From positions 1,016,001 through 1,080,000 of the forward strand of contig JASJDC010000002.1 in assembly GCA_030065235.1 (NCBI GenBank): 64,000 nt of DNA. Direction: 5' to 3'. The DNA comes from Alphaproteobacteria bacterium. GTDB lineage: Bacteria; Pseudomonadota; Alphaproteobacteria; UBA8366; Aestuariispiraceae. Below, one piece after another: positions 46,317 through 54,516 of the stretch (positions are counted from its first letter, which is position 1; every line of letters begins with the position of its first letter). Made by a program: the position numbers and the translations under genes. The notes beneath the pieces were generated by a model. That model saw nothing but the letters and a program-made list of their open reading frames with translations, did not search any database and was not told where the DNA came from.

Positions 46317-46358
46317 AACAGGCAAAAGCTGGATTGGTCTGCCGCCGTTTTGCCTGTT
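46317..46358 (-). terminator. Inverted repeat at the 3' end of the accessory operon (possible terminator)
   Basis: An 11-bp perfect inverted repeat, AACAGGCAAAA (46317-46327) and TTTTGCCTGTT (46348-46358), with a 20-base loop starts at the stop codon of the DUF7002-like gene. The A/T runs in the stem and the position fit a terminator of the island operon, but no T-tract follows on the minus strand. An island-boundary site is an alternative. Confidence 0.45.
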
Positions 46359-47029
46359 TACTCAAGGACGCTCAGAACCTCGTCGGCTTGTTTGACGATA
46401 ACTCGTTTTATGTGGTTGCGGACATCTACGACCGAGTAGTCTACAGCGAGTTCGACGACGCGTTCTCGACGACTTCGTCGTTCCTTCCAATACGAGTAGC
46501 GGTAGTCAGGTATACGGGCGAAAATAGTCTCGTCACGCGAATGCGGCATTGGCTTGGTGCATCCGCTGTTCATCGGACAAAGCCAAATCGCGTTTCGATG
46601 CGCGTCAATCAACGACCTTGTATCTACTTCCAGCACGTCATGTTTACGATCGCGATACGCTTTAGCGCTCGTCAATCTGTGAAGGCGATTCTCAGACAGC
46701 CAAAAAAATACCTTTGCATTGAGCAACTTGTACCAGTCCGATGGCGAAAGATGTTCAGGCAGCGCTTTTACAAGACCCGAATCACTCATCGGGATTTGAT
46801 CTCGCACCACCGCGCGAGGCAGACCCTCGATAGAGATTTCCACGCTTTTTGGTCGATGCCGACTTTCGATTTGAAACCGGTCTGGCCCCTCTATGGCATA
46901 ATGGTCCAAGAGGGCGCTGGTGCTTAGGAGCCCATACCGCTTTATCGAATCCCATGCGCCCTTTTCCGCCATATGAAAGAGCGTGGGGCAATTGGTAATC
47001 AACTCCTCAAGTTCCGCTTCGGTCACCAT
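46358..47029 (-). CDS. DUF7002-like protein, possible ADP-ribosyltransferase-type fold (island gene 3)
   Basis: This 223-residue soluble protein has an N-terminal TLFHMAEKGAWDSIKRYGLLSTSALL (His19) and a middle LNAKVFFWLSENRLHRL, then VLEVDTRSLI, and ends with RVVELAVDYSV. I relate it to DUF7002 from memory. The pattern of an early H-x-x-..-I-x-x-x-G-L-L, then a VxFW strand and a later LxVDT strand, resembles the N-terminal half of DarT-type (DUF4433) ADP-ribosyltransferases. That link is inference, and no catalytic Glu can be assigned. The ATG overlaps the PurA-like stop by seven bases (ATGGTGA). Codon use is less GC-rich than in the flanks. Confidence 0.6.
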   Translation of the reverse strand: MVTEAELEELITNCPTLFHMAEKGAWDSIKRYGLLSTSALLDHYAIEGPDRFQIESRHRPKSVEISIEGLPRAVVRDQIPMSDSGLVKALPEHLSPSDWYKLLNAKVFFWLSENRLHRLTSAKAYRDRKHDVLEVDTRSLIDAHRNAIWLCPMNSGCTKPMPHSRDETIFARIPDYRYSYWKERRSRRERVVELAVDYSVVDVRNHIKRVIVKQADEVLSVLE

Positions 47030-48654
47030 GCCCTCCGGTCAATGACATTGCGCCAATTGAAATCCGTCGACAGCAGCGAGACGGGCCGGCCTGATATTCT
47101 TTCGATCTCCTCAACAAAGCTGATCGTTTCCTGTGAGAGCTGCTCAAAGCGAAATGCATCTCGATTGGTCACTTTAAAATAGTCGACGAAAGTTAGAGCA
47201 ATGTCCGTCGGCCCATTGAGCTGGACAGAATCCCGAAACTGAAGCCAGTCGAACTCTGCGATCCGTCGCGGCCTGTCTGTGGTGGTTGTCCGCTCTGTCT
47301 TCTCAAGTTCCTCTAGTCGGATACCGCTGCGCCGATGGATTTCCGCCATGTCGACCTCATGCGCCATCGGACCGGATGGCCCACCCACCCGGATCGGATA
47401 GGTGCGACAGACCATGATGATCTTCCGCACATTCGAAGGCGCTATACCCGCGTCAGCCAGACAACCCGACACAGTCGTATCCCTCGTCGTGACGTGTGGA
47501 TAGTTACCGTGATGAAGGCTCAGGCCGGTGCCCTGCGTGCCCTCCAGCAGGATCCGCTGGCCGGTCACCATTGCGTCTGCCAAGACCTGACGTGCGCTTC
47601 TCAGGTAAGGCCGGAGATCCTCGCAGTCGCTGGCGAGAAACGCTTCCTTCTTGTCTTTGTAATCTGACCGCCCCGTCATTTTCCGCGCTGATGCAAGTCC
47701 CACGCCCTGGGCTGTCGAGCTGATGCTGCCGAAGCGTTTCCTTTCCTCCTCGCGATCCGCATCGGTGATGATCATCGCGCGGGGATCGATCGTCAGCCTG
47801 TCGGCATGGATCTTATGCTCCGTGACCTCTTCAAGGAGCTTCTTGGGGTAGATCACAGCTCCTGGACCTAGGAGCAAATTCGCATTCGGGGCCCGCTGTG
47901 TGCCCGAAGGCAGATGATAGTACTTTTCCGGCTTCGGCTCCGCATAGACCTGGTGGCCAGCATTCGGTCCGCCCACACGCACCAAGAGATCATATTCTGG
48001 CGCGATATGGCCAACGATGTTCCCCTTACCCTCGCTTCCGTACTGACCGCCGATCAGCACATCGACAAGGGCATCGTTCGACCGTGGATAGAGATTCAGA
48101 AGCGCGGTGGCACGGACGAGGACGGCTTCTTCGCTGCAGCGGTCCGTCGAGACGACAATGTCTGCGACCGCCGCGAGTTTCTCGATATCACGCTCAGTCT
48201 GATTTCGCTTCAGCTCGTCATAGGCGACCGCTTCGTCGTCCTCTCTACTGCGTGATTCGTAGCGCTTGCGCAGTTCCTCTTGTGGCGCGGTCAGATGGAT
48301 GTGATGAACTTCAGCACCGTATGCTCGTCGGATCGCTTTGATCTGACCTAAGATGCGGACCGAATCGACGACGTAGAGGCCCTTTGGCGTCTGCCCCGTC
48401 GCGTAGCTGTCGACTGTACGCTGCAGGGCCTCTCCGACCCATGCGCCGCCGTCTTCTCGATCGAGTCTCTCGCCCGCTCGTTGCAAGGATTTACGCTCAG
48501 GCTTTGTCCTGGGAGCCTTCTTAAGAATCAGCTCGCGTGTCTTGATGATTTTGGCGCTGTGCTTTTCCTCAAGAAGTCGTACCAGGGCAGACTTGCCGGA
48601 GCAGATGGGCCCGGAAAGTAAAACGATACGGAGATTTGCGTTCCCGATAGCCAA
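47023..48654 (-). CDS. P-loop kinase-like domain fused to adenylosuccinate synthetase-like (PurZ-like) domain (island gene 2)
   Basis: This is a 543-residue fusion. Residues 1-190 form a nucleoside/nucleotide-kinase-like P-loop domain (Walker A GPICSGKS at 15-22, LYVVDSVR). Residues about 197-543 form a PurA-like domain: GGQYGSEGKGNIV, GGPNAGHQVY, EGTQGTGLSLHHGNYPHVT, TTTDRPRRIAEFDW. The catalytic Asp of PurA (GDEGKG) is Ser207 here (AGC at 48036-48034), a change I recall for phage PurZ, which makes 2-aminoadenylosuccinate from dGMP. Nucleotide-binding Gly, Lys and the substrate His are kept. The start is TTG directly after the upstream TAG. It is clearly not the housekeeping PurA. Confidence 0.75.
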   Translation of the reverse strand: MAIGNANLRIVLLSGPICSGKSALVRLLEEKHSAKIIKTRELILKKAPRTKPERKSLQRAGERLDREDGGAWVGEALQRTVDSYATGQTPKGLYVVDSVRILGQIKAIRRAYGAEVHHIHLTAPQEELRKRYESRSREDDEAVAYDELKRNQTERDIEKLAAVADIVVSTDRCSEEAVLVRATALLNLYPRSNDALVDVLIGGQYGSEGKGNIVGHIAPEYDLLVRVGGPNAGHQVYAEPKPEKYYHLPSGTQRAPNANLLLGPGAVIYPKKLLEEVTEHKIHADRLTIDPRAMIITDADREEERKRFGSISSTAQGVGLASARKMTGRSDYKDKKEAFLASDCEDLRPYLRSARQVLADAMVTGQRILLEGTQGTGLSLHHGNYPHVTTRDTTVSGCLADAGIAPSNVRKIIMVCRTYPIRVGGPSGPMAHEVDMAEIHRRSGIRLEELEKTERTTTTDRPRRIAEFDWLQFRDSVQLNGPTDIALTFVDYFKVTNRDAFRFEQLSQETISFVEEIERISGRPVSLLSTDFNWRNVIDRRAW

Positions 48655-50073
48655 CTAGAGCAACTCGAGCTGCACCCGCTTTGGCGGGACATCATAGACG
48701 GTTACAAATAAACCAGCACGCACCATCACATCATCAAGCATCTCTTCTATCGTTGACCAGTCGCCCCTGGCAGATCCCGTACCGATCTTGGGCATATGAA
48801 TGCTTGCCCCAATGGATGCGGCATGATCCGCAACTCGTTCAAGGCAGGTTTGCAATGCGGCATATCTAATTCGGGGAAAAGGTGATGGGCCAAACCCTTC
48901 TTGGCCGATCAGACTTGCGATCGTTAAATCGTCGGAAGCTTCAGTAAATACCACTCGCCCTAGCCGCTCACGCTGCGGGATTTGTATCACTTGTTCGGTA
49001 AAAGCTTCTTCCGTGTTGGGGAAGCGTTTGGCGATTTTGCGCGCGACCCCGCCTCCCCATTTGACAGCCTTGTCGTTGACCAACTGACAAATGATCTTTT
49101 TGCCCTCGTTGCGCGGCTCTAGAACATCACCATGGAGCACGCGTATCGGAAGATAGTCTTCTTGGTCCCGGTCGAACCTTACCAACCCCGCTACTCTAGG
49201 ATAAACGCTTCCCGGGTAACCAGCCAGGCCCACACACTCGATTTGAGTTGGCGAATCCGTTACCCAACTCTCAATCGAGCGGTCAGTGTATCCTATGGCG
49301 GTACACCGATGTACAATGCTATCGTCAGGGATCATCATCGCTGACACACGGGTCTTTTGAGCAGTAGGTGAGTTTACGAAATAGTCGATCTTATAGTGTC
49401 GTTTGCCGCTTTCGGACACCGTTGGAGAAGAAACGAAGATGCCAATAGGCCGCGTAGATATCTTGGCTAGTCGTATGAGAAAGGCTTCCGCCGAGACATC
49501 GTATTTCCGACGCTGACGCATCAAGTCCTCGATCGGGGCAATTTCCGACGTGGCAGAAAGGCTGCCGATAGGAAGTACAAACTCCGAAGCGGCTAGATTA
49601 CAAAGCATCTCCAATTGCCAGTCGTCTGCGGTCCTATTACCACCGCGATTGCGAATCTGTTCTGACCAATCAGGAAAGAGGAGGTGGGCGATCTCATGAG
49701 CAATTGAAAACCGAACGCGCTCTCGCGGTTGCTGTGGGTTAAATTCAATCTTTGGACCGGTCTCGGTCGCTAGCAATCGAGCGTCTGCTATGCTTGCGTT
49801 TGCCTCTATTTTTACCTTGAGCATTTCCGCAATGTAGAGAGGATTATATGGTGGCCCCTTCCAACCATTTTCGCGCGCTTTCAAGACAAGTTTGCGTGCT
49901 GCGTCCTCAATCGCCGTAAGTGGATCGGCATTCTTTGCAAATGCCTTAACTGAGGGGTGAGTCCAGATCATTTTTGGATCTTTTGATAGCTCTTGTACAA
50001 GGCAACCAGTGAGAAGACCCTTTGCGTTTTGACCAAATCCGCTCGGATGCGTGCCACTTCGGACCTCTTGCAT
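48655..50073 (-). CDS. ImmA/IrrE metallopeptidase fused to a macro domain (island gene 1)
   Basis: This is a 472-residue protein. Residues about 50-215 are an ImmA/IrrE-type zinc peptidase with RFSIAHEIAHLLFP (HEIAH at 126-130) and a downstream NLAASEFVLP helix. Residues about 311-460 are a macro domain (LHGDVLEPRNEGKKIICQLVNDKAVKWGGGVARKIAKRF, HMPKIGTGSARGDWSTIEEML), closest in style to TARG1/DarG/Poa1p-like ADP-ribose hydrolases. Peptidases of this family cleave phage-type repressors; macro domains bind or remove ADP-ribose. ATG 50073 is the first start; ATG 49971 is an alternative. Lower GC content marks it as acquired. Confidence 0.75.
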   Translation of the reverse strand: MQEVRSGTHPSGFGQNAKGLLTGCLVQELSKDPKMIWTHPSVKAFAKNADPLTAIEDAARKLVLKARENGWKGPPYNPLYIAEMLKVKIEANASIADARLLATETGPKIEFNPQQPRERVRFSIAHEIAHLLFPDWSEQIRNRGGNRTADDWQLEMLCNLAASEFVLPIGSLSATSEIAPIEDLMRQRRKYDVSAEAFLIRLAKISTRPIGIFVSSPTVSESGKRHYKIDYFVNSPTAQKTRVSAMMIPDDSIVHRCTAIGYTDRSIESWVTDSPTQIECVGLAGYPGSVYPRVAGLVRFDRDQEDYLPIRVLHGDVLEPRNEGKKIICQLVNDKAVKWGGGVARKIAKRFPNTEEAFTEQVIQIPQRERLGRVVFTEASDDLTIASLIGQEGFGPSPFPRIRYAALQTCLERVADHAASIGASIHMPKIGTGSARGDWSTIEEMLDDVMVRAGLFVTVYDVPPKRVQLELL

Positions 50074-50347
50074 TGAGTTCGTTGCTGTAAGTTCCCGGTT
50101 AGGAAAGCCACTAGAACCTCAATACAGGCAAGCCAAGTGACTCTATTCCGATCGGTCAGAGTTGTACGAGCGAGGTCAACAGTTGCTAAGATTGCTCATT
50201 GCCCCTTATTCGAATGATCTTCTACGCACCATCAACTCTCGTAGGAGCATTCCGTAGCTAGTTTAATTCCGCCGTAATCCGGTTGGCTTTCGAATTATAA
50301 TCATTGAGCCGTTCGCAAAGAAACCTGAAACTGTACATAGATGTACT
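50074..50347. promoter_or_regulatory. AT-rich intergenic region upstream of the island operon, with a palindrome at 50333-50346
   Basis: About 270 bp of low-GC sequence carry no supportable gene. It should contain the promoter of the island operon (minus strand) and is the right boundary of the island. GTACATAGATGTAC at 50333-50346 is a 6-2-6 inverted repeat immediately next to the zapE stop, a possible operator or junction site. Nothing else was recognised. Confidence 0.4.
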
Positions 50348-51493
50348 TCACACCTCTCCCCGATGCGCCGCCTCTCGATATTCCGTCGATTGCATCTCCA
50401 TCAGGCGTGACACGGCGCGTTCGAATTCGAAGGCGTGTTTGCCTTCGCGGTAGAGGTCTTGGGGGGCGGCGTCGGCGGCCATGATCAGGTTGGTTTTGTG
50501 CTCGTACAGCGCGTCGATCAGGGTCATCAGGCGCTTGGCCTCGTTGCGCTTGCTGTCGGGCAGGCGGGGGACGCCGTCGAGGATGACGGTGTGGTAGCGG
50601 CGGGCGACGGCGATATAGTCCTCGGCCCCGCGCGGCTGCTCGCACAGCTCGGCGAATGTGAAACAGGCGACGCCGCGCGCGGCCTTTGAGACCGGGATCG
50701 TGCGGCCGCGGACCGTGATCTCATCGGGCCCGGCGCGGGCGCCCTCGGTCAGGTCCTCGAAGGCGCGGTCGAGCGCGCGGGTCGCGGCGGCGCCGAGCGG
50801 CGCGTGATAGATTTTCAGCGATTTCAGCCGGATCAACCGATAGTCGGTCGGCGAATCGAGATGCAGGATATCGAGCTTGGTCTTCAACAGATCGATGAAG
50901 GGCAGGAAGCTCGCGCGCTGCAACCCATCCTTGTAGAGATCGTCCGGCGGCCAGTTCGAGGTCGCGACCACCACCACCCCATGCTCGAACAGCGATTCAA
51001 ACAGCCGGCCCAGGATCATGGCGTCGGCGATGTCGGTGACATGAAACTCGTCGAAACAGAGCAGCGTGACATGATCGGCCAGATCGGCGGCGATCTTCGG
51101 CAGCGGGTCGGTCTCTTTGCTGGGGCGCGTCTTCTGGGCCTGGCGCCAGGCGTGGATCTTGTCATGCACCTCGATCATGAATTCGTGGAAATGCACCCGC
51201 CGTTTGCCGGCGCCTTCCGAGCCGAGCGGCGCGGTCTTGAAGAACATGTCCATCAGCATGCTCTTGCCGCGCCCGACCCCGCCATGGAGATACAGGCCTT
51301 GGGGCGGCTCGACCCGGCGCCGGGCGAGGCCGAGCCGCGCCTTCCAGCCGCCGCTGTCGGTCGAGGCCGCGTAGCCTTTCAGCGCATGATGCAGGCTCTG
51401 CAGCTTCTCCGCCGCCAGTTCCTGGACCGGGTCGTCGCAGATCTCGCCGGCCGCGCGGGCGGCGCGAAAGGTGAAGATGGGGCCGTCCGCCAT
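50348..51493 (-). CDS. zapE: Cell division protein ZapE (AFG1-like ATPase)
   Basis: This 381-residue AAA-type ATPase has Walker [34 protein letters not shown], Walker [21 protein letters not shown] and the sensor segment [19 protein letters not shown]. In E. coli ZapE acts on the Z-ring late in division; the mitochondrial homologue AFG1/LACE1 handles respiratory proteins. It is core sequence, high GC, at the right flank of the island. Confidence 0.94.
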   Translation of the reverse strand: MADGPIFTFRAARAAGEICDDPVQELAAEKLQSLHHALKGYAASTDSGGWKARLGLARRRVEPPQGLYLHGGVGRGKSMLMDMFFKTAPLGSEGAGKRRVHFHEFMIEVHDKIHAWRQAQKTRPSKETDPLPKIAADLADHVTLLCFDEFHVTDIADAMILGRLFESLFEHGVVVVATSNWPPDDLYKDGLQRASFLPFIDLLKTKLDILHLDSPTDYRLIRLKSLKIYHAPLGAAATRALDRAFEDLTEGARAGPDEITVRGRTIPVSKAARGVACFTFAELCEQPRGAEDYIAVARRYHTVILDGVPRLPDSKRNEAKRLMTLIDALYEHKTNLIMAADAAPQDLYREGKHAFEFERAVSRLMEMQSTEYREAAHRGEV

Positions 51494-51557
51494 GCTCGTG
51501 TCCCCTGTTTTGGCTGTGCAGCCCTATCCGTTGGTCGGCCCGCGCGGTGGCCTTTAC

Positions 51558-51595
51558 AGAAAAACGGCCCGGTTCCTGTCCAACCGAGCCGTTCT
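51558..51595 (-). terminator. Rho-independent terminator of infC
   Basis: On the minus strand AACGGCTCGG and CCGGGCCGTT form a hairpin with an 11-base loop, followed by TTTTT. It lies about 40 bases after the infC stop. infC therefore ends its own transcription unit, and no rpmI-rplT genes follow, unlike in E. coli. Confidence 0.85.
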
Positions 51596-51630
51596 GATCT
51601 CTATTCTGAGCCGCTCGCGCGTCTGGGTCT

Positions 51631-52167
51631 TTAGCGCGGCGCGAGGACCATGGTCATCTGGCGGCCCTCCATGGAGGGGTTGTGTTCGACCTTCGCGGTC
51701 TCGTCCATGTCCGCCTTCACCCGCATCAACACTTCCATGCCAAGCTCCTGGTGCGCCATCTCACGGCCGCGAAAACGCAGCGTGACCTTCACCTTGTCGC
51801 CTTCCTCGATGAATTTATGCATCGAGCGCATTTTCACATCGTAATCATGCTGGTCGATATTGGGGCGGAATTTGATCTCTTTGACGTCGATCGTCTTCTG
51901 CTTTTTCCGCGCCTCGTTTTTGCGCTTCTGGGCTTCGTATTTGTATTTGCCGTAGTCCAGAATCTTGGCGACAGGCGGGTCCGCGTTGGGCGAAATCTCG
52001 ACCAAATCGAGCCCCACATTCAGAGCGCGTTCGATCGCCTCTTCCGTCGCGATGACCCCGACATTCTCTCCATCCGCATCGATCAGCCGCACATCGCGCG
52101 CGGTGATTTCTTGATTGACGCGCGGTCCCTCCTTGACGGGGGCCGGCGCATAATGTGGCCGTCGTAT
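51631..52167 (-). CDS. infC: Translation initiation factor IF-3, with apparent AUA start codon
   Basis: This 178-residue IF-3 has an N-terminal domain [23 protein letters not shown] with [26 protein letters not shown], and a C-terminal domain with [14 protein letters not shown] and [16 protein letters not shown] frame limited to canonical start codons begins only at GTG 52092 and would lack the conserved N-terminus. The AGGAGG at 52178-52173 sits five bases before an in-frame ATA at 52167, and translation from there gives the standard IF-3 N-terminus. Non-AUG starts (AUU in E. coli) allow IF-3 to repress its own synthesis. Confidence 0.92.
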   Translation of the reverse strand: MRRPHYAPAPVKEGPRVNQEITARDVRLIDADGENVGVIATEEAIERALNVGLDLVEISPNADPPVAKILDYGKYKYEAQKRKNEARKKQKTIDVKEIKFRPNIDQHDYDVKMRSMHKFIEEGDKVKVTLRFRGREMAHQELGMEVLMRVKADMDETAKVEHNPSMEGRQMTMVLAPR

Positions 52168-52242
52168 AGCATCCTCCTGAAGGCGTCCCGCCTTCGCTCT
52201 GTTGATCCAATCGTGGTTACAAAGTTTCGCCGCCCACCCACG

Positions 52243-52284
52243 GGACGCGCCGGTTTAGGACGCGCCGGTTTAGGACGCGCCGGT
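52243..52284. repeat. Tandem 15-bp repeat duplicating the thrS C-terminus and stop codon
   Basis: The unit GGACGCGCCGGTTTA occurs twice in full and once in part (52243-52257, 52258-52272, 52273-52284). Read on the minus strand each unit encodes Thr-Gly-Ala-Ser followed by TAA, so the end of thrS and its stop codon are repeated in frame downstream of the real stop. It probably arose by slippage. Confidence 0.9.
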
Positions 52285-54240
52285 CGGCAAGGCCGCCTCC
52301 GCGCTTAGGATATCAAGCGCTTCGTCAAGCGCAAGGACCTCTTGCTGTTTGCCGCCCAGGCGCCGCACCGCCACCGACCCGTTCTCCGCCTCGCGTTTGC
52401 CGACCACCAACAGGGCGGGGACCTTCCGATGGCTGTGTTCCCGCACTTTGTAATTGATCTTCTCGTTGCGCAGATCGGTTTCGACCCGCAGCCCGGCCTT
52501 GCGGCAGGCCTCGGCGACCTGAAGCGCGTAATCGTCGGCGTCGGATGTGATCGTCGCGACCACTGCCTGGACCGGGGAGAGCCAGAGCGGGAAGCGCCCG
52601 GAATATTGCTCGATCAGGATGCCGATGAATCGCTCGAACGAACCCAGGATCGCGCGATGCAGCATCACCGGGCGATGGCGCGCGCCATCCTCGGCGATAT
52701 AGGTCGCGTCCAACCGCTCCGGCAGGACGAAATCGACCTGAAGCGTGCCGCATTGCCAATCGCGCCCGATCGCGTCGCGCAGCACGAATTCCAGCTTCGG
52801 GCCGTAGAAAGCGCCCTCGCCGGGATTCAGCAGCGTCTCGACGCCGGCCGCCGCCGTCGCGTCGCGCAGAGCGCTCTCGGCCTTGTCCCAGACCGAATCC
52901 TCGCCGGCGCGGACCTCCGGCCGGTCCGAGAATTTCACCACGAACTCCTCGAAGCCGAGATCGCGATAGATCGAGGCCAAAAGATCGATGAACCGCTTGG
53001 TCTCGGATTCGATCTGATCCTCGGTGCAGAAAATATGCGCGTCGTCCTGGGTGAAGGCGCGCACCCGCATGATGCCGTGCAGGGCGCCCGACGGTTCATA
53101 GCGGTGGCAGGATCCGAACTCCGCCAGACGCAGGGGCAGGTCGCGATAGCTTTTGATGCCGTCGCGGAAAATCTGCACATGGCCCGGGCAGTTCATCGGC
53201 TTCAAGGCCAGCATGCGCTTGTCGAAAGCGTGATGACCGGCGTCCGGATCGTGGTCCGGGTCTTTCTCATCAACCTCGGCGATGAACATATGGTCGCGGA
53301 ACTTGTCCCAGTGACCGGATTGCTCCCACAATTTGCGGTCGACCAGCTGCGGCGTCTTGACCTCGGCATAGCCGCCATCCTCCAGCCGCTCCCGCATATA
53401 GCGTTCGAGCGTCCGGTAAAGCGTCCAGCCCTTCGGATGCCAGAAGACCGAGCCCATCGCCTCTTCCTGCATATGGAACAGGTTCAGTTCGCGGCCCAAG
53501 CGCCGGTGATCGCGCTTCTCCGCTTCTTCGATGCGCGTCAGGTGCGCCTTCAGCTCTTTTTCGGTGCGCCAAGCGGCGCCGTACATCCGCTGAAGCTGCG
53601 GATTGTTCGGGTCGCCGCGCCAATAGGCGCCGGCCAGCCGCATCAGCTTGAAGGCCTTGGGCAGGCGGCCGGTGCTGAGCAGGTGCGGGCCGCGGCACAG
53701 GTCCAGCCAATTTTCGCCCTGGCGATAGATCGTGATCGGTTCGTCGGCGGGCAGTTCCTGAACCCACTCCGCCTTAAAACGCTCGCCGACCTGATTGAAG
53801 TAATCGACCGCGTCCTCCAGCGACCAGACCTCGCGGCTGATCGGATCGTCGCGGTCGATGATCGCCGCCATCCGCGCTTCGATCGCCTCGAAATCGTCGC
53901 TTGAGAAGGGCTCGTCCCGATGGAAGTCGTAGTAGAAGCCATCTTCCGTCGCCGGGCCGAAGGTGATCTGCGTACCGGGGAACAGTTCCTGAACCGCCTG
54001 CGCCAGGACATGGGCGGTGTCGTGCCGGATCACCTCCAACGCGTCCGGGTGATCCTTGGTCACGATCTCCAGCGCGGCGTCGGCCTCGATCGGCCGGTTC
54101 AGATCCCACAACGCGCCGTTGACCTTCACCACCAGCGCGGCCTTGGCCAGGCCGGGACCGATGGCGGCCGCAACCTCGGCGCCGGTGACCGCGCCGTCGA
54201 ACTCACGAACGCCGCCGTCGGGAAGCGTGATGGCAACCAT
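52270..54240 (-). CDS. thrS: Threonyl-tRNA synthetase
   Basis: This 656-residue class II synthetase has an N-terminal TGS domain ([19 protein letters not shown]), an editing domain with [16 protein letters not shown], the catalytic core [26 protein letters not shown] and [17 protein letters not shown], and the anticodon domain [16 protein letters not shown]. It charges tRNA-Thr. The stop codon lies in a tandem repeat. A short Thr-containing leader peptide precedes the gene by 160 bp. infC follows after about 100 bp, the same gene pair as in E. coli. Confidence 0.97.
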   Translation of the reverse strand: MVAITLPDGGVREFDGAVTGAEVAAAIGPGLAKAALVVKVNGALWDLNRPIEADAALEIVTKDHPDALEVIRHDTAHVLAQAVQELFPGTQITFGPATEDGFYYDFHRDEPFSSDDFEAIEARMAAIIDRDDPISREVWSLEDAVDYFNQVGERFKAEWVQELPADEPITIYRQGENWLDLCRGPHLLSTGRLPKAFKLMRLAGAYWRGDPNNPQLQRMYGAAWRTEKELKAHLTRIEEAEKRDHRRLGRELNLFHMQEEAMGSVFWHPKGWTLYRTLERYMRERLEDGGYAEVKTPQLVDRKLWEQSGHWDKFRDHMFIAEVDEKDPDHDPDAGHHAFDKRMLALKPMNCPGHVQIFRDGIKSYRDLPLRLAEFGSCHRYEPSGALHGIMRVRAFTQDDAHIFCTEDQIESETKRFIDLLASIYRDLGFEEFVVKFSDRPEVRAGEDSVWDKAESALRDATAAAGVETLLNPGEGAFYGPKLEFVLRDAIGRDWQCGTLQVDFVLPERLDATYIAEDGARHRPVMLHRAILGSFERFIGILIEQYSGRFPLWLSPVQAVVATITSDADDYALQVAEACRKAGLRVETDLRNEKINYKVREHSHRKVPALLVVGKREAENGSVAVRRLGGKQQEVLALDEALDILSAEAALPTGAS

Positions 54241-54400
54241 GTCGAACTTTCCTTAGGTCAGGTCTGTCTTGCGGACGAACCGGTCTGGCCCATCCGCGGA
54301 TATGCGAAATGGCGACGGTCGCGCTTAGCCGATGGCGGTTGGGATGAGAAGACGTCAGAGCGAAGCAGCGCCGCCGAGGCGGACGAGTGAAGGACCCCCA

Positions 54401-54445
54401 TCAGGGGGTTCGAGTCGTCAAGGCGATCAGGTCCTGGCGCTGCAT
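54401..54445 (-). CDS. Putative thrS leader peptide (14 residues, Thr-rich end)
   Basis: Between a possible -35 (TTGACT at 54520-54515) and thrS lies ATG 54445, encoding MQRQDLIALTTRTP and a stop at 54403-54401. Three of the last five residues are Thr. The stop codon sits in the loop of a CCCCC/GGGGG hairpin at about 54394-54409. This layout fits attenuation of a threonyl-tRNA synthetase gene by threonine supply. The RBS is weak and no T-tract was found, so the mechanism could be a variant or the frame fortuitous. Confidence 0.45.
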   Translation of the reverse strand: MQRQDLIALTTRTP

Positions 54446-54516
54446 GGTGAAAGGTCCGTCTGACCAACAGTTTCACAAGATTTCGAAGCTGTATGTGTGA
54501 GAAATACCGGCCCAAG

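Noticed and set aside
46334-46927. 197-residue plus-strand frame inside the island.
   Set aside because: It is antisense to the DUF7002-like gene, which has the better family match, coupling and start; the frame has no RBS or motif.
52342-53904. 520-residue plus-strand frame opposite thrS.
   Set aside because: It lies entirely antisense to the well-conserved thrS and shows no motif.
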